Assembly: GCA_902779535.1 (NCBI GenBank) | Contig: CACZBX010000012.1 | Coordinates: 1 to 57,083, forward strand | Reading direction: 5' to 3' | DNA: 57,083 nt | Origin: an uncultured Bacteroidales bacterium | GTDB taxonomy: Bacteria > Bacteroidota > Bacteroidia > Bacteroidales > Bacteroidaceae | Shown here: in pieces, positions 18,172 through 28,561 of the stretch | How positions within the stretch are numbered: position 1 is the first letter of the stretch | How the letters are laid out: every line of letters begins with the position of its first letter | The notes under the pieces: model-generated | Seen by the model: only the letters and a program-made list of their open reading frames with translations | The model's database searches: none | What the model was told of the DNA's origin: nothing | Made by a program: the position numbers and the translations under genes

Positions 18172-18231
18172 ACAAACTAAGTTGATAACCTTTGCTTATT
18201 ATCCAAAGCAATTGTTGTTAACTTAGTTTGT
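18172..18231 (+). terminator. Long hairpin between two PUL enzyme genes
   Basis: Eighteen-base arms at 18172-18189 and 18214-18231 pair completely if two G-T wobbles are allowed. The loop of 24 bases contains cttt/aaag. A T-rich stretch (tgttttta) follows. It may be a terminator or attenuator between the beta-rich lipoprotein gene and the first FAD oxidoreductase gene; RNA stabilisation is the alternative. Confidence 0.65.
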
Positions 18232-18252
18232 TGTTTTTATAAAGTAGAGTTT

Positions 18253-20742
18253 ATGATAAAGTATCTGAAATATAGCTTGCTGATCCTTCTTCTCGTTTCT
18301 TGTACAAGGAAGGAACAGATCCTGCTCGAAGCAGAAAACTTTGAAGAAAGAGGAGGATGGGTGATAGATAATCAGTCGGCAACGGTGATGGGCTCACCCT
18401 ACCTCTTGGCTCATGGTTTAGGTGTGCCCGTAAAGGATGCCGAGACCTCATTTGAAGTTTCAAAGGATGGAATATATCGGATGTGGGTACGGACAAAGGA
18501 CTGGACACGTGCATGGGGACGAGATGAATCTCCCGGACGTTTTGAAGTTTGGATGGATGATACGGCTATTGGGGTGTTCGGAACAGAAGAGGCGGAATGG
18601 TATTGGCAAGATGGTGGTACCCTTCCTTTGTCTGCTGGAACTCATACCCTGAAGCTACATGATCTGACTGGATTTGAAGGGCGATGTGATGCAATTTACC
18701 TGACAACAGACATCAATCAACTACCTCCTAATGACCTGAAGAAAATGAATACATTCCGTAGAAAGGCTTTAGGCATTACGGCCCCCATCGATCAAGGTTC
18801 GTATGACCTCGTCGTTGTCGGTGGAGGTATTGCCGGTTGTTGTGCAGCGGTCAGTGCTGCTCGTTTGGGCTGTAAGGTTGCCTTGATTCAAAACAGACCG
18901 GTTCTGGGAGGTAATAATAGTTCGGAGGTAAGAGTGGGTTTATCAGGGCTGATCAGCCAGCAACCATACCCTAACATTGGTAACCTCTTGGATGAGTTAG
19001 GAGGAGTAGGACATTGGACCAATTACGAAGCCAGAAGAGATACCGCTTCTGAACGTAGTAAGCAAATCTTGACGATTCTCAAAAAACATCCGGAGAAAAT
19101 ACAGCATAATGCTGGACCAGCCAGCAACTATGAAGATGAGAAGAAGTTGCAGCTGATAGCCAATGAACCGAATATCTCGTTATTCCTTAACACAGAGGTT
19201 GTCGAAGTACGAAAAAAGGGGAATCGGATTTCTGCAGTTATAGGAAAAGATATTCAAAACGGAAAGGAATCGCTTTTTAAGGGAACACTTTTCGTGGATT
19301 GCACGGGCGATGGAAACTTGGGATATCTAGCCGGGGCAGACTATCGGGTAGGTCGTGAGAGCAAGTCTGAGACGCAAGAAGCCAGTGCGCCGGAACAAGC
19401 TGATCAGTTGACCATGGGCACATCGGTGCAATGGTATTCTGAAGAAACGGATTCTCCACAAGCATTTCCCGACTGTCCATGGGCTATTCAGTTCTCCGAT
19501 TCAACTTGTTTCCCCATTATACGTGGCGACTGGCAGTGGGAGGCTGGATTGATGCGTGATCAAATTGTTGATATCGAACAAATACGAGATTATGCATTAC
19601 GGGCTGTTTATGGAAATTGGTCGTATGTAAAAAACAAATGGAGAGATCGATCTGATTTCCAGAATCGCCGACTGGTTTGGGCTGCTTATATAGGTGGAAA
19701 AAGAGAATCTCGCCGATTGTTAGGTGATGTGATCTTAACGGAACAAGATATTTTGGGAAATGTCCCATACGAAGATGCTTCTTTCACCACGACATGGGGT
19801 ATCGACCTACATTATCCGGAGCAAATACCTGGACTGATGGAGGAACCGTTTACGGCTATTAGTCGTACTCAAAGTATTGCTCCTTATGCAGTTCCTTATC
19901 GTTGCCTGTATTCCAGAAATATAGAAAACCTGTTTATGGCCGGGCGTGACATCAGCGTGACTCATATTGCGCTCGGAACCGTTCGCGTCATGCGTACAGG
20001 TGGAATGATGGGTGAGGTGGTCGGTATGGCGGCATCAATCTGTAAGCAACATGAAGTCCTGCCTCGTGCAGTCTACACAGATTACCTTCCGGAACTGAAA
20101 AACCTGATGCAAAAGGGTGTAGGAAAACTGGGATTCCCTGAGGCTAATCGGATGACGATTATGGGACTCGGAGATTCTATCACAGAAGGTGGCGACTTCT
20201 TCACAAGCTATTTGCAACCATTGTGGAAAAAACTGCGTGATGCTGGATTGAATGTGGAGTTTGTCGGTCCGCGTGAATGTAAATCCCCTGGAGAAAAACT
20301 ATATCATTGTGCCTTTAGTGGAAAAACAATAGAGTATCTGGATGAAAAAATTGAAGATATCTATCGTTCTTATCCAGCAGATGTGGTACTTTTGCATGCA
20401 GGGCATAACCATTTTGTTGAGGAAAAACCGATTAAAGGAATGATAGCATCTTATCAACATGTTATTCAAACCATCCTGAAAATCAATCCAGATGCGATAA
20501 TACTCTTGGCAAAGGTGATTCCAAGTGGAAAACTGCCGAAGTATTCCTATATTCCACAGCTGAATGAGGAAATCGAACGCCTGGTGAAAGGAATAAACAA
20601 TGGTAATGTGGTGGTTGTTGATCAAGAGAAAGGTTTCGATTGGTCGACCATGACTGTAAAGGATAGGGTACACCCCAATGAGAAAGGTGCTGATCACATG
20701 GCATCTGTTTGGTTTGAGGCTATCCAAAAATTGACGAAATAA
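18253..20742 (+). CDS. FAD-dependent oxidoreductase fused to an SGNH esterase, lipoprotein
   Basis: An 829-residue three-part enzyme. The lipoprotein signal ends at Cys17 (LLLVSC). A beta-sandwich, CBM-like module spans about 22-155 (LLEAENF, GRFEVWMDD, KLHDLTGFEGRCDAIYL). A PF12831-like FAD oxidoreductase follows: dinucleotide motif GGGIAG at 190-195, then PVLGGNNSSEVR, FVDCTGDGNLGYLAGADYRVGRE, GGKRESRRLLGD and the C-terminal FAD-site segment NLFMAGRDISVTHIALGTVRVMRTGGMMGEVV. From about residue 635 an SGNH/GDSL hydrolase is attached: GDSITEG with Ser642, Asn719 in HAGHNH and the Asp804/His807 pair in DRVHP. The enzyme could oxidise a glycan hydroxyl and remove an ester group, but the substrate is unknown. 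It has an insertion of about 30 residues (about 247-277) compared with the next gene. Confidence 0.85.
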   Translation: MIKYLKYSLLILLLVSCTRKEQILLEAENFEERGGWVIDNQSATVMGSPYLLAHGLGVPVKDAETSFEVSKDGIYRMWVRTKDWTRAWGRDESPGRFEVWMDDTAIGVFGTEEAEWYWQDGGTLPLSAGTHTLKLHDLTGFEGRCDAIYLTTDINQLPPNDLKKMNTFRRKALGITAPIDQGSYDLVVVGGGIAGCCAAVSAARLGCKVALIQNRPVLGGNNSSEVRVGLSGLISQQPYPNIGNLLDELGGVGHWTNYEARRDTASERSKQILTILKKHPEKIQHNAGPASNYEDEKKLQLIANEPNISLFLNTEVVEVRKKGNRISAVIGKDIQNGKESLFKGTLFVDCTGDGNLGYLAGADYRVGRESKSETQEASAPEQADQLTMGTSVQWYSEETDSPQAFPDCPWAIQFSDSTCFPIIRGDWQWEAGLMRDQIVDIEQIRDYALRAVYGNWSYVKNKWRDRSDFQNRRLVWAAYIGGKRESRRLLGDVILTEQDILGNVPYEDASFTTTWGIDLHYPEQIPGLMEEPFTAISRTQSIAPYAVPYRCLYSRNIENLFMAGRDISVTHIALGTVRVMRTGGMMGEVVGMAASICKQHEVLPRAVYTDYLPELKNLMQKGVGKLGFPEANRMTIMGLGDSITEGGDFFTSYLQPLWKKLRDAGLNVEFVGPRECKSPGEKLYHCAFSGKTIEYLDEKIEDIYRSYPADVVLLHAGHNHFVEEKPIKGMIASYQHVIQTILKINPDAIILLAKVIPSGKLPKYSYIPQLNEEIERLVKGINNGNVVVVDQEKGFDWSTMTVKDRVHPNEKGADHMASVWFEAIQKLTK

Positions 20743-20780
20743 CGGCGTTAAATAATGAAAGAATAACTAGATAATTATAG

Positions 20781-22661
20781 ATGAAATATATGAAAAGACT
20801 ATTATTCATATCAGTTCTGCTACTTGCGTTGACATTTAGTGGCAAGGCAGCAGATCTCTTCATAGAGACTGAAAATTTTACGAATAAAGGAGGATGGGTC
20901 GTAGACCAGCAATTCATGGATTTGATGGGCTCTCCTTATCTTCTGGCTCACGGTCTGGGCAATCCGGTCAGCGATGCCTCAACGGAAGTTGTCTTTCCCG
21001 AGAAAGGAGAATACTATGTTTATGTACGTACTTTTAACTGGACTTCTCCTTGGTACAAAGGTGCAGGACCAGGTAAATTCACTTTATATGTAGGCAACAA
21101 GCGTTTGGTTTCTCCGCTGGGTTGTGAGGGAACAGCCTGGGAATGGCAGCCTGCTGGAAAGGTTACGGTTAAGGAACTGAAAACGACCGTTCGCCTACAC
21201 GACTTAACAGGCTTTGATGGTCGCTGCGATGCTGTCTTCTTTACAACGGAAAAGGATAAGGTGCCACCTTCGGATAAGGACGAACTGACAGCATTTAGAA
21301 GACAAGCTTTAGGTATTCCCGATGTGGCTCCCCAAGCAGGAAACTATGATCTGGTGGTTGTCGGTGCCGGTATTGCAGGCATTAGCGCAGCCGTTTCGGC
21401 TGCTAGGCTGGGCTGTAAGGTCGCATTGATAAATGACCGGCCGGTAATTGGTGGTAATAATAGTTCGGAGATTCGTGTTCACATGGGAGGCCGGTTGGAA
21501 GCTGGACCGTATAAGAATTTGGGTAACCTTCAAAAGGAATTTACCCCGCTGAAAGGTGGTAATGCTCAACCTGCATCAAACTACGAGGATGACAAGAAGA
21601 TGAATTGGATCAAGAATGAGAAAAATGTGGATCTTTTCCTGAATTATCGTGTGATGAAGGTGACGATGGATGGAAGTCGGATTGCATCTGTCACGGCTCA
21701 ACATATCGAAAAGGGAACAGAACTGTCATTTACTGCGCCAGTCTTCTCTGATTGTACGGGTGATGGTACTGTCGGTGCATTGGCAGGTGCTGATTTCCGG
21801 ATGGGACGGGAAGGAAAAGAGGATTTTGGTGAGAGTATTGCACCCGACAAAGCTGATAAATTGACAATGGGCTCATCGGTGCAATGGTATTCTGAAGACA
21901 ATAAGAAACCCTGTGGATTCCCGGAATTCGAATATGGTGTGAAGTTCAATGAACAGAACGCCGAGAAGGTGATGATGGGTGAATGGACATGGGAAACAGG
22001 CATGAACTATAATCAGATTACTGATTTTGAGCGGATTCGTGATTATGGTATGCTGGTGGTCTATTCCAATTGGAGTTTCTTAAAGAACCATATGAAAGAG
22101 AACACCCAATATAAAAACCGTAAGTTAGGCTGGGTAGCCTATGTGGCTGGCAAGCGTGAATCACGGCGACTGATGGGTGATTATATCTTGAAACAAGATG
22201 ATATTGATAAGAACGTTCAGCATGAGGATGCTTCTTTCACAACGACATGGAGTATCGATTTGCACTGGCAGGACCCGGTGAATGAGAAGAACTTCCCCGG
22301 CAATGCTTTTAAGGCAGTGACAAAGCATAATATAATCCATCATTATGCAGTGCCTTATCGTTGTTTGTATTCACGAAATGTGGATAACCTGTTCATGGCT
22401 GGACGGAACATCAGTGTAACTCATGTTGCCTTAGGAACTGTTCGTGTAATGCGGACGACGGGTATGATGGGGGAAGTCGTAGGGATGGCTGCTTCTATTT
22501 GTAAGGATCATGCAACTACTCCTCGTGGCGTATACCATCATTATCTGCCGGAACTAAAGGAACTGATGAAGAAGGGCGTCGGTGAGAATCTCCCGAATAA
22601 TCAAAAATATAATGAAGGAGGATCCTTGGGCGAATGGCCAGAAAATTCTGAAACAAAGTAA
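20781..22661 (+). CDS. FAD-dependent oxidoreductase with N-terminal beta-sandwich module
   Basis: A 626-residue paralogue of the preceding protein, without the SGNH domain and with a cleavable Sec signal (residues 1-23, LALTFSGKAA) instead of a lipobox, so probably periplasmic. The same order is seen: beta-sandwich with FIETENF and LHDLTGFDGRCDAVFF (about 26-156), then FAD-binding GAGIAG at 195-200, IGGNNSSEIR, SDCTGDGTVGALAGADFRMGRE, AGKRESRRLMGD and NLFMAGRNISVTHVALGTVRVMRTTGMMGEVV. Length is normal for a PF12831-type enzyme. It lies 38 bases after its paralogue, consistent with tandem duplication and division of labour between surface and periplasm. The substrate is not known. Confidence 0.87.
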   Translation: MKYMKRLLFISVLLLALTFSGKAADLFIETENFTNKGGWVVDQQFMDLMGSPYLLAHGLGNPVSDASTEVVFPEKGEYYVYVRTFNWTSPWYKGAGPGKFTLYVGNKRLVSPLGCEGTAWEWQPAGKVTVKELKTTVRLHDLTGFDGRCDAVFFTTEKDKVPPSDKDELTAFRRQALGIPDVAPQAGNYDLVVVGAGIAGISAAVSAARLGCKVALINDRPVIGGNNSSEIRVHMGGRLEAGPYKNLGNLQKEFTPLKGGNAQPASNYEDDKKMNWIKNEKNVDLFLNYRVMKVTMDGSRIASVTAQHIEKGTELSFTAPVFSDCTGDGTVGALAGADFRMGREGKEDFGESIAPDKADKLTMGSSVQWYSEDNKKPCGFPEFEYGVKFNEQNAEKVMMGEWTWETGMNYNQITDFERIRDYGMLVVYSNWSFLKNHMKENTQYKNRKLGWVAYVAGKRESRRLMGDYILKQDDIDKNVQHEDASFTTTWSIDLHWQDPVNEKNFPGNAFKAVTKHNIIHHYAVPYRCLYSRNVDNLFMAGRNISVTHVALGTVRVMRTTGMMGEVVGMAASICKDHATTPRGVYHHYLPELKELMKKGVGENLPNNQKYNEGGSLGEWPENSETK

Positions 22662-22695
22662 ATAAATGATTTAAAACATAAATCAAGCGAGAGGT

Positions 22696-25551
22696 ATGAA
22701 AAGATTAGTTTTATTGTCTGTATTCGTCATGAGCATATCCAGCATGATGGCTCAAAAAGTAACAACATTTGAAATGAGGTACTTTACCAATGATCCTAAA
22801 GCCAATGGTATAACCGATTTTCATGGTGAAACAGAATGGTTCACAACAGAACAGCGTGTAGATGTTTTGAACCAGTTTGCTAATTTTGCCTCTCGCTTCT
22901 GGGGTGACCCTGAACTTAACAAACCTTTATTCTCGGATGATGAGGTGAGCGAGGCGGCTGGTCGAATTAAGCCTCAGCCTGTCACCTCTGTTCGTACGAC
23001 AATTCCTCTCCGGCAATGGAGGGCTTATGGATACAAACAGGGAAAAGAGTCAGCACAGTCAAAGCGTTGGAGTATGTGGACATCGAAGGGTGCTCGCATC
23101 GACAATGGTTGCTTGGTAATGGATAAAGCATCTGCTTCTCCATCGATAGACCCAATGGATTGGCGCTTCAGGATCAAAGCATCGCTAAAGGAAGTGGCTT
23201 CGGATCTTTGCCTTACACTTTGGGGAAATGAAAATGGATCCCTGAATATACCTGTCGGACTACTCGATAATTTTGAACTATATGGAGACCTTTCCAATCA
23301 TCGTGCCTTTTTATCCTCCAACGGGAAAACAATACGTGAAATACCTTTTCCCGATAATTTTGGAAATGCCGTTACCTCAGTCTCTGTAGGAACTACAGAA
23401 GGCAAAGTGACAATCGATCATTTCTCCTGTTATCGTTTTGTCAGTCAGTTCGAGAACAAGACGACTCCATATCGCATTGAGCTCGTCTTTGATGAGGACT
23501 TTGAAAATGTTCCATCCATGATAGGATGGCAAACATCCGATTACAATGATTCTGCATGGGAGTGGGTATCTTTGCCGTCTTCACATGGTAGTCTTAGTGG
23601 GGAAGGCGAAGATTATTATTTAAGGACAAAAGTTAAGGTTGATGACTTTAAGGATGCCTTTTTGCAAATCGAAACCCTCGACCCTGCCGGTGAGGTCTGG
23701 GTAAACGGTGAACCAGTTGCTGTGTTAAAAGGGAGAATCCCAAGAGAAATAAACATTGCTGATTTTCTTCTTCCACAGAAAGAAAATGTGATCGCTGTCC
23801 GCGTGAAGCCAAATTACTCGGAACATCCCATGCTGCATGCTCCATCCGACCATAACATTGGTTGGTTCTTAGGACGTACTTCCTTGGTCCTGACAACTTC
23901 AGCAAGCCGAATAGCCGAAGGATTTGTTCATACTTCTTCGCTATCAGCAACACAGGCAGTTCAACATCATAAGATTCATATTAGAAATAATAAGAATGAG
24001 TATCAAAAGGGAAAGTTGGATATCAACTATTATCCTTGGTTCCCAACGGAAGGCGGATGCGTTTCATCCACATCTACCGATATCGAACTACGACCTCTCA
24101 TTGAGAATGTATTTGATATGGAATCGGTCATTGATACACCTCTCTTATGGTCTCCTTCAAATCCTCAGTTATACAAGGTGGAATGTATCCTCCGGGATGA
24201 GGAGGGAAAACCGATTGATGATTGGGTGACGACTACCGGAATTCGTTTTATCGAACAAAAAGGAGGAGTCTTGTATATCAATCACCATCCAGAAATGTTG
24301 AATGGTGCTCAGAACTTTGGCTATCGACTACCATTGGAATATACGTCAAAAACTCTTCGTTGTGGTACTGACGAGATGGTGATGCGTGATGTGATGATGG
24401 CAAAACGGTTGGGCGGGAATTTGTTGCGTATTCATGTACATTCTGAGAAAGATATAACGGATGGAATCAACGATGCACGTTTTGCTGAATATGCAGATCA
24501 GCTTGGGCTCTATCTAATCTGGCAAACGTCTGCATGGCTACGAGAAGGAGAGGCTTGGAATGTTGACATTCAGAATTATCCGACTTATATGCGACAGGTG
24601 TATAACCACCCTTCTATTGTGCTATGGGAGGCCAGCAATCATCCGAATCAATTCAAAAAACACAGTAGGGAGGAGTCGTTTGACTTCTTCAATAAGGTTA
24701 TATCAACGATTCTTGAAACAGATACCTCTCGATTGGTATCTCCCACATCTTTCTGGCAACACGCTTTTTATCAGAATTATGAGGGAACCATTGATAACCA
24801 TGGGAATCCGATTGCTCCTAATCCATTATTAGTGCATCGGAAACTGACTCGTGGTAGTCAGGATGCATATACAGGGTATGGCCGCAATTGGAGCGTCTTA
24901 CGAGAGATGCCTTCTCCATGGGCTAAATCCTGTCTGGATGCACATGATTTGTGCTATTTCAATTTCGAACATGAGGAATCAGCTGCACAGCCAAACTGGA
25001 CACTGGCTAAGAAAGAACCGTGGTTCGAAGTACAATCGTATGAATGGCCTTATGAGAAAGGAAGTATCGGACGCCTTTTGGAGGCAAATGAGTGGCGGGC
25101 AAGTCAAGCGTTTCAAGCATTTTCGGCCTGGGAGTCAATGAAGATGCAAACTCTTGGAGGCGTAAGTGGCTTCTCATGGTGCTCGATGGAATCAGGTCCC
25201 AATATGTTTACTTACCAGAAGCCATTGGTCGATCCTTTTTATGTACCGAAACTGGCATTCCATGCAAATAAAATGGCATTTCAACGGATTTGGGCTGCGA
25301 GTGATGATGTGGATACGGTTTACGGGCCAAATGATAAAGTTCGCCCAGTCATTTTTAACATAGGTGATGCTTGCCAAGCAACGCTTGTGATCGAACTTAA
25401 GAATGCAAACGGGAAGACAGTGGAAAAGAAAGTCATAAAGAATGTTCAAATAACTGAAGGAAGAAGTGTTACACGCCTTGAGCCTTTCCAGTTCAAACAT
25501 TCCGTAGATGGCTGTCATTTCCTTGTATATACGTTACAAAAGGGAAAATAG
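22696..25551 (+). CDS. GH2-fold protein with altered acid/base residue
   Basis: A 951-residue secreted protein (signal MKRLVLLSVFVMSISSMMAQ). An extra N-terminal beta-sandwich (about 95-245) precedes GH2 domains: the jelly-roll sugar-binding domain (about 260-405, with DPAGEVWVNGEPV), an Ig-like domain (about 415-525) and the TIM barrel (about 530-870). In the barrel, the helix NHPSIVLW is followed by EASNH where GH2 enzymes normally have SLGNE, so the acid/base Glu position is His649. The nucleophile region is NFEHEESA with Glu758 a candidate. Either catalysis is non-canonical or the protein binds rather than cuts. It is the last PUL gene, 34 bases after the second FAD oxidoreductase. Confidence 0.82.
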   Translation: MKRLVLLSVFVMSISSMMAQKVTTFEMRYFTNDPKANGITDFHGETEWFTTEQRVDVLNQFANFASRFWGDPELNKPLFSDDEVSEAAGRIKPQPVTSVRTTIPLRQWRAYGYKQGKESAQSKRWSMWTSKGARIDNGCLVMDKASASPSIDPMDWRFRIKASLKEVASDLCLTLWGNENGSLNIPVGLLDNFELYGDLSNHRAFLSSNGKTIREIPFPDNFGNAVTSVSVGTTEGKVTIDHFSCYRFVSQFENKTTPYRIELVFDEDFENVPSMIGWQTSDYNDSAWEWVSLPSSHGSLSGEGEDYYLRTKVKVDDFKDAFLQIETLDPAGEVWVNGEPVAVLKGRIPREINIADFLLPQKENVIAVRVKPNYSEHPMLHAPSDHNIGWFLGRTSLVLTTSASRIAEGFVHTSSLSATQAVQHHKIHIRNNKNEYQKGKLDINYYPWFPTEGGCVSSTSTDIELRPLIENVFDMESVIDTPLLWSPSNPQLYKVECILRDEEGKPIDDWVTTTGIRFIEQKGGVLYINHHPEMLNGAQNFGYRLPLEYTSKTLRCGTDEMVMRDVMMAKRLGGNLLRIHVHSEKDITDGINDARFAEYADQLGLYLIWQTSAWLREGEAWNVDIQNYPTYMRQVYNHPSIVLWEASNHPNQFKKHSREESFDFFNKVISTILETDTSRLVSPTSFWQHAFYQNYEGTIDNHGNPIAPNPLLVHRKLTRGSQDAYTGYGRNWSVLREMPSPWAKSCLDAHDLCYFNFEHEESAAQPNWTLAKKEPWFEVQSYEWPYEKGSIGRLLEANEWRASQAFQAFSAWESMKMQTLGGVSGFSWCSMESGPNMFTYQKPLVDPFYVPKLAFHANKMAFQRIWAASDDVDTVYGPNDKVRPVIFNIGDACQATLVIELKNANGKTVEKKVIKNVQITEGRSVTRLEPFQFKHSVDGCHFLVYTLQKGK

Positions 25552-25577
25552 AAAAGATAAAAGGTCGGTGTAAATAA

Positions 25578-27140
<1,563 letters not shown>

Positions 27141-27147
27141 TACGAAC

Positions 27148-28527
27148 ATGCTGCGTAGGTTTTTGGGTGTAGTTGGACTTCTCCTTGTGTTTGTGCAATT
27201 TCTGCAAGCACAAGGGGAAGTTGTATTTTCTATAGAATCAGAACCGGTTACTAAGGAGGAGTTTCTCTATCAGTGGAGGAAAACAAACATGCCTCTAGAT
27301 GATTTCCTGGAATCATATATCGATTTTAAGTTGAAGGTATATGATGCAGAAAGGGAAGGTAAGGACACAACCGTTATGTTCCGTAGCCAATACGCCTACT
27401 TAAACAATCAGCTGCTGAAGCGAATCGCTGTTGATGCTCAGAAAGAATTACAGGAAAAGCAACGACTATATACATCCAATCAACAACGGATGCAAGCAAC
27501 TGAATGGATAAAGCTGGCACATATCAGCGTCCGTATTCCCCAACATGCCAATTCTTATCAAGAGACATTGGCTAAGCAATGGATCGACTCTGTCTATACG
27601 GTTTTGCAAAAGGGAGCCGATTTTGATCAGTTGATGAAGAGGATCATGCAGAATTCATCGCAGAAAGATTTGCAGATCGTTGCGGAAGTGTTACCATGGA
27701 TACCTGTTGATCGTCATTTGAATGAGTGGAAAGATCAACTTACAACCTTGCAGCGTCAACGGTTTTCTGCACCTTTTTATTCTCCAAAGGGTATTCATAT
27801 ATTAAAATGGATCGGTCATCAGTCGACGACTCCGTATGAAGAGGTAGCTGATGAATTATCTTTTCGGTTGGAGAAAAAGGGCAAGATGAACCCTGCTGTT
27901 GACCTTAATATCCTGTCGTCATGGTTGCAAAAAGGAATTGACGGTCTGAATCAATCGTCTTCGTTGGTGTGGCAGCAACGAGAGATTCATGACGCATTGT
28001 TGGTCTCCTCGTTTTCGCAAAAAGATGAGAGAGAGCAGGTAATAGATGATGCCGTCTTGGAACAGTATTATAAGCAGCATAAAGACCAATACGCATGGAA
28101 ATTACCGCGTTTCAAGGGCGCAGTGATTCATGCGAAGAACAAGAAAATAGGCAAGTCTATTAAGAAATACCTTAAAGGCGTACCTATGGAGAATTGGAAG
28201 AGAGATTTCGATCGTTTATATGCTGATAAAGAACAAGTAGATGCCATCATGGAATTTGATCTTTTTGAACTTGGAAAGAATGATTTCGTAGATGATCTTG
28301 TTTTTAAATGCACAAAAGCTCCGCGTTTAGATGATTACCCGTACGCATTCGTCATGGGTAAAAAGATGAAAAAAGGGCCGACTAGCTTCATGGATGTTAA
28401 ATCATTGGTCCTTCAGGATTATCAAAAGGAAAACCTCATCTCTATGACCAAGCAACTGCGGAAGAAATATCATGTAGAAATATATTCAAACGTTTTAAAA
28501 ACCGTTAATAATGACGGTCGTATCTAA
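27148..28527 (+). CDS. Parvulin-like peptidylprolyl isomerase/chaperone, divergent
   Basis: A 459-residue periplasmic protein related to SurA/PpiC. The start at 27148, seven bases after guaB, gives the signal MLRRFLGVVGLLLVFVQFLQAQ; the longer in-frame start at 27109 would lie inside guaB and hide the signal. An N-terminal SurA-like helical part (KEEFLYQWRK...DDFLESYIDFKLKVYDAEREG) precedes a parvulin-like domain (about 125-235) with LAHISVRI and FYSPKGIHILKWIG. The usual GGDLGW segment is not conserved, so isomerase activity is doubtful and a chaperone role for outer-membrane proteins is likelier. It is the first of three such genes in a row. Confidence 0.82.
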   Translation: MLRRFLGVVGLLLVFVQFLQAQGEVVFSIESEPVTKEEFLYQWRKTNMPLDDFLESYIDFKLKVYDAEREGKDTTVMFRSQYAYLNNQLLKRIAVDAQKELQEKQRLYTSNQQRMQATEWIKLAHISVRIPQHANSYQETLAKQWIDSVYTVLQKGADFDQLMKRIMQNSSQKDLQIVAEVLPWIPVDRHLNEWKDQLTTLQRQRFSAPFYSPKGIHILKWIGHQSTTPYEEVADELSFRLEKKGKMNPAVDLNILSSWLQKGIDGLNQSSSLVWQQREIHDALLVSSFSQKDEREQVIDDAVLEQYYKQHKDQYAWKLPRFKGAVIHAKNKKIGKSIKKYLKGVPMENWKRDFDRLYADKEQVDAIMEFDLFELGKNDFVDDLVFKCTKAPRLDDYPYAFVMGKKMKKGPTSFMDVKSLVLQDYQKENLISMTKQLRKKYHVEIYSNVLKTVNNDGRI

Positions 28528-28561
28528 TTTTACTGTATCTTCGTAGATTAATTAGTGGAAA

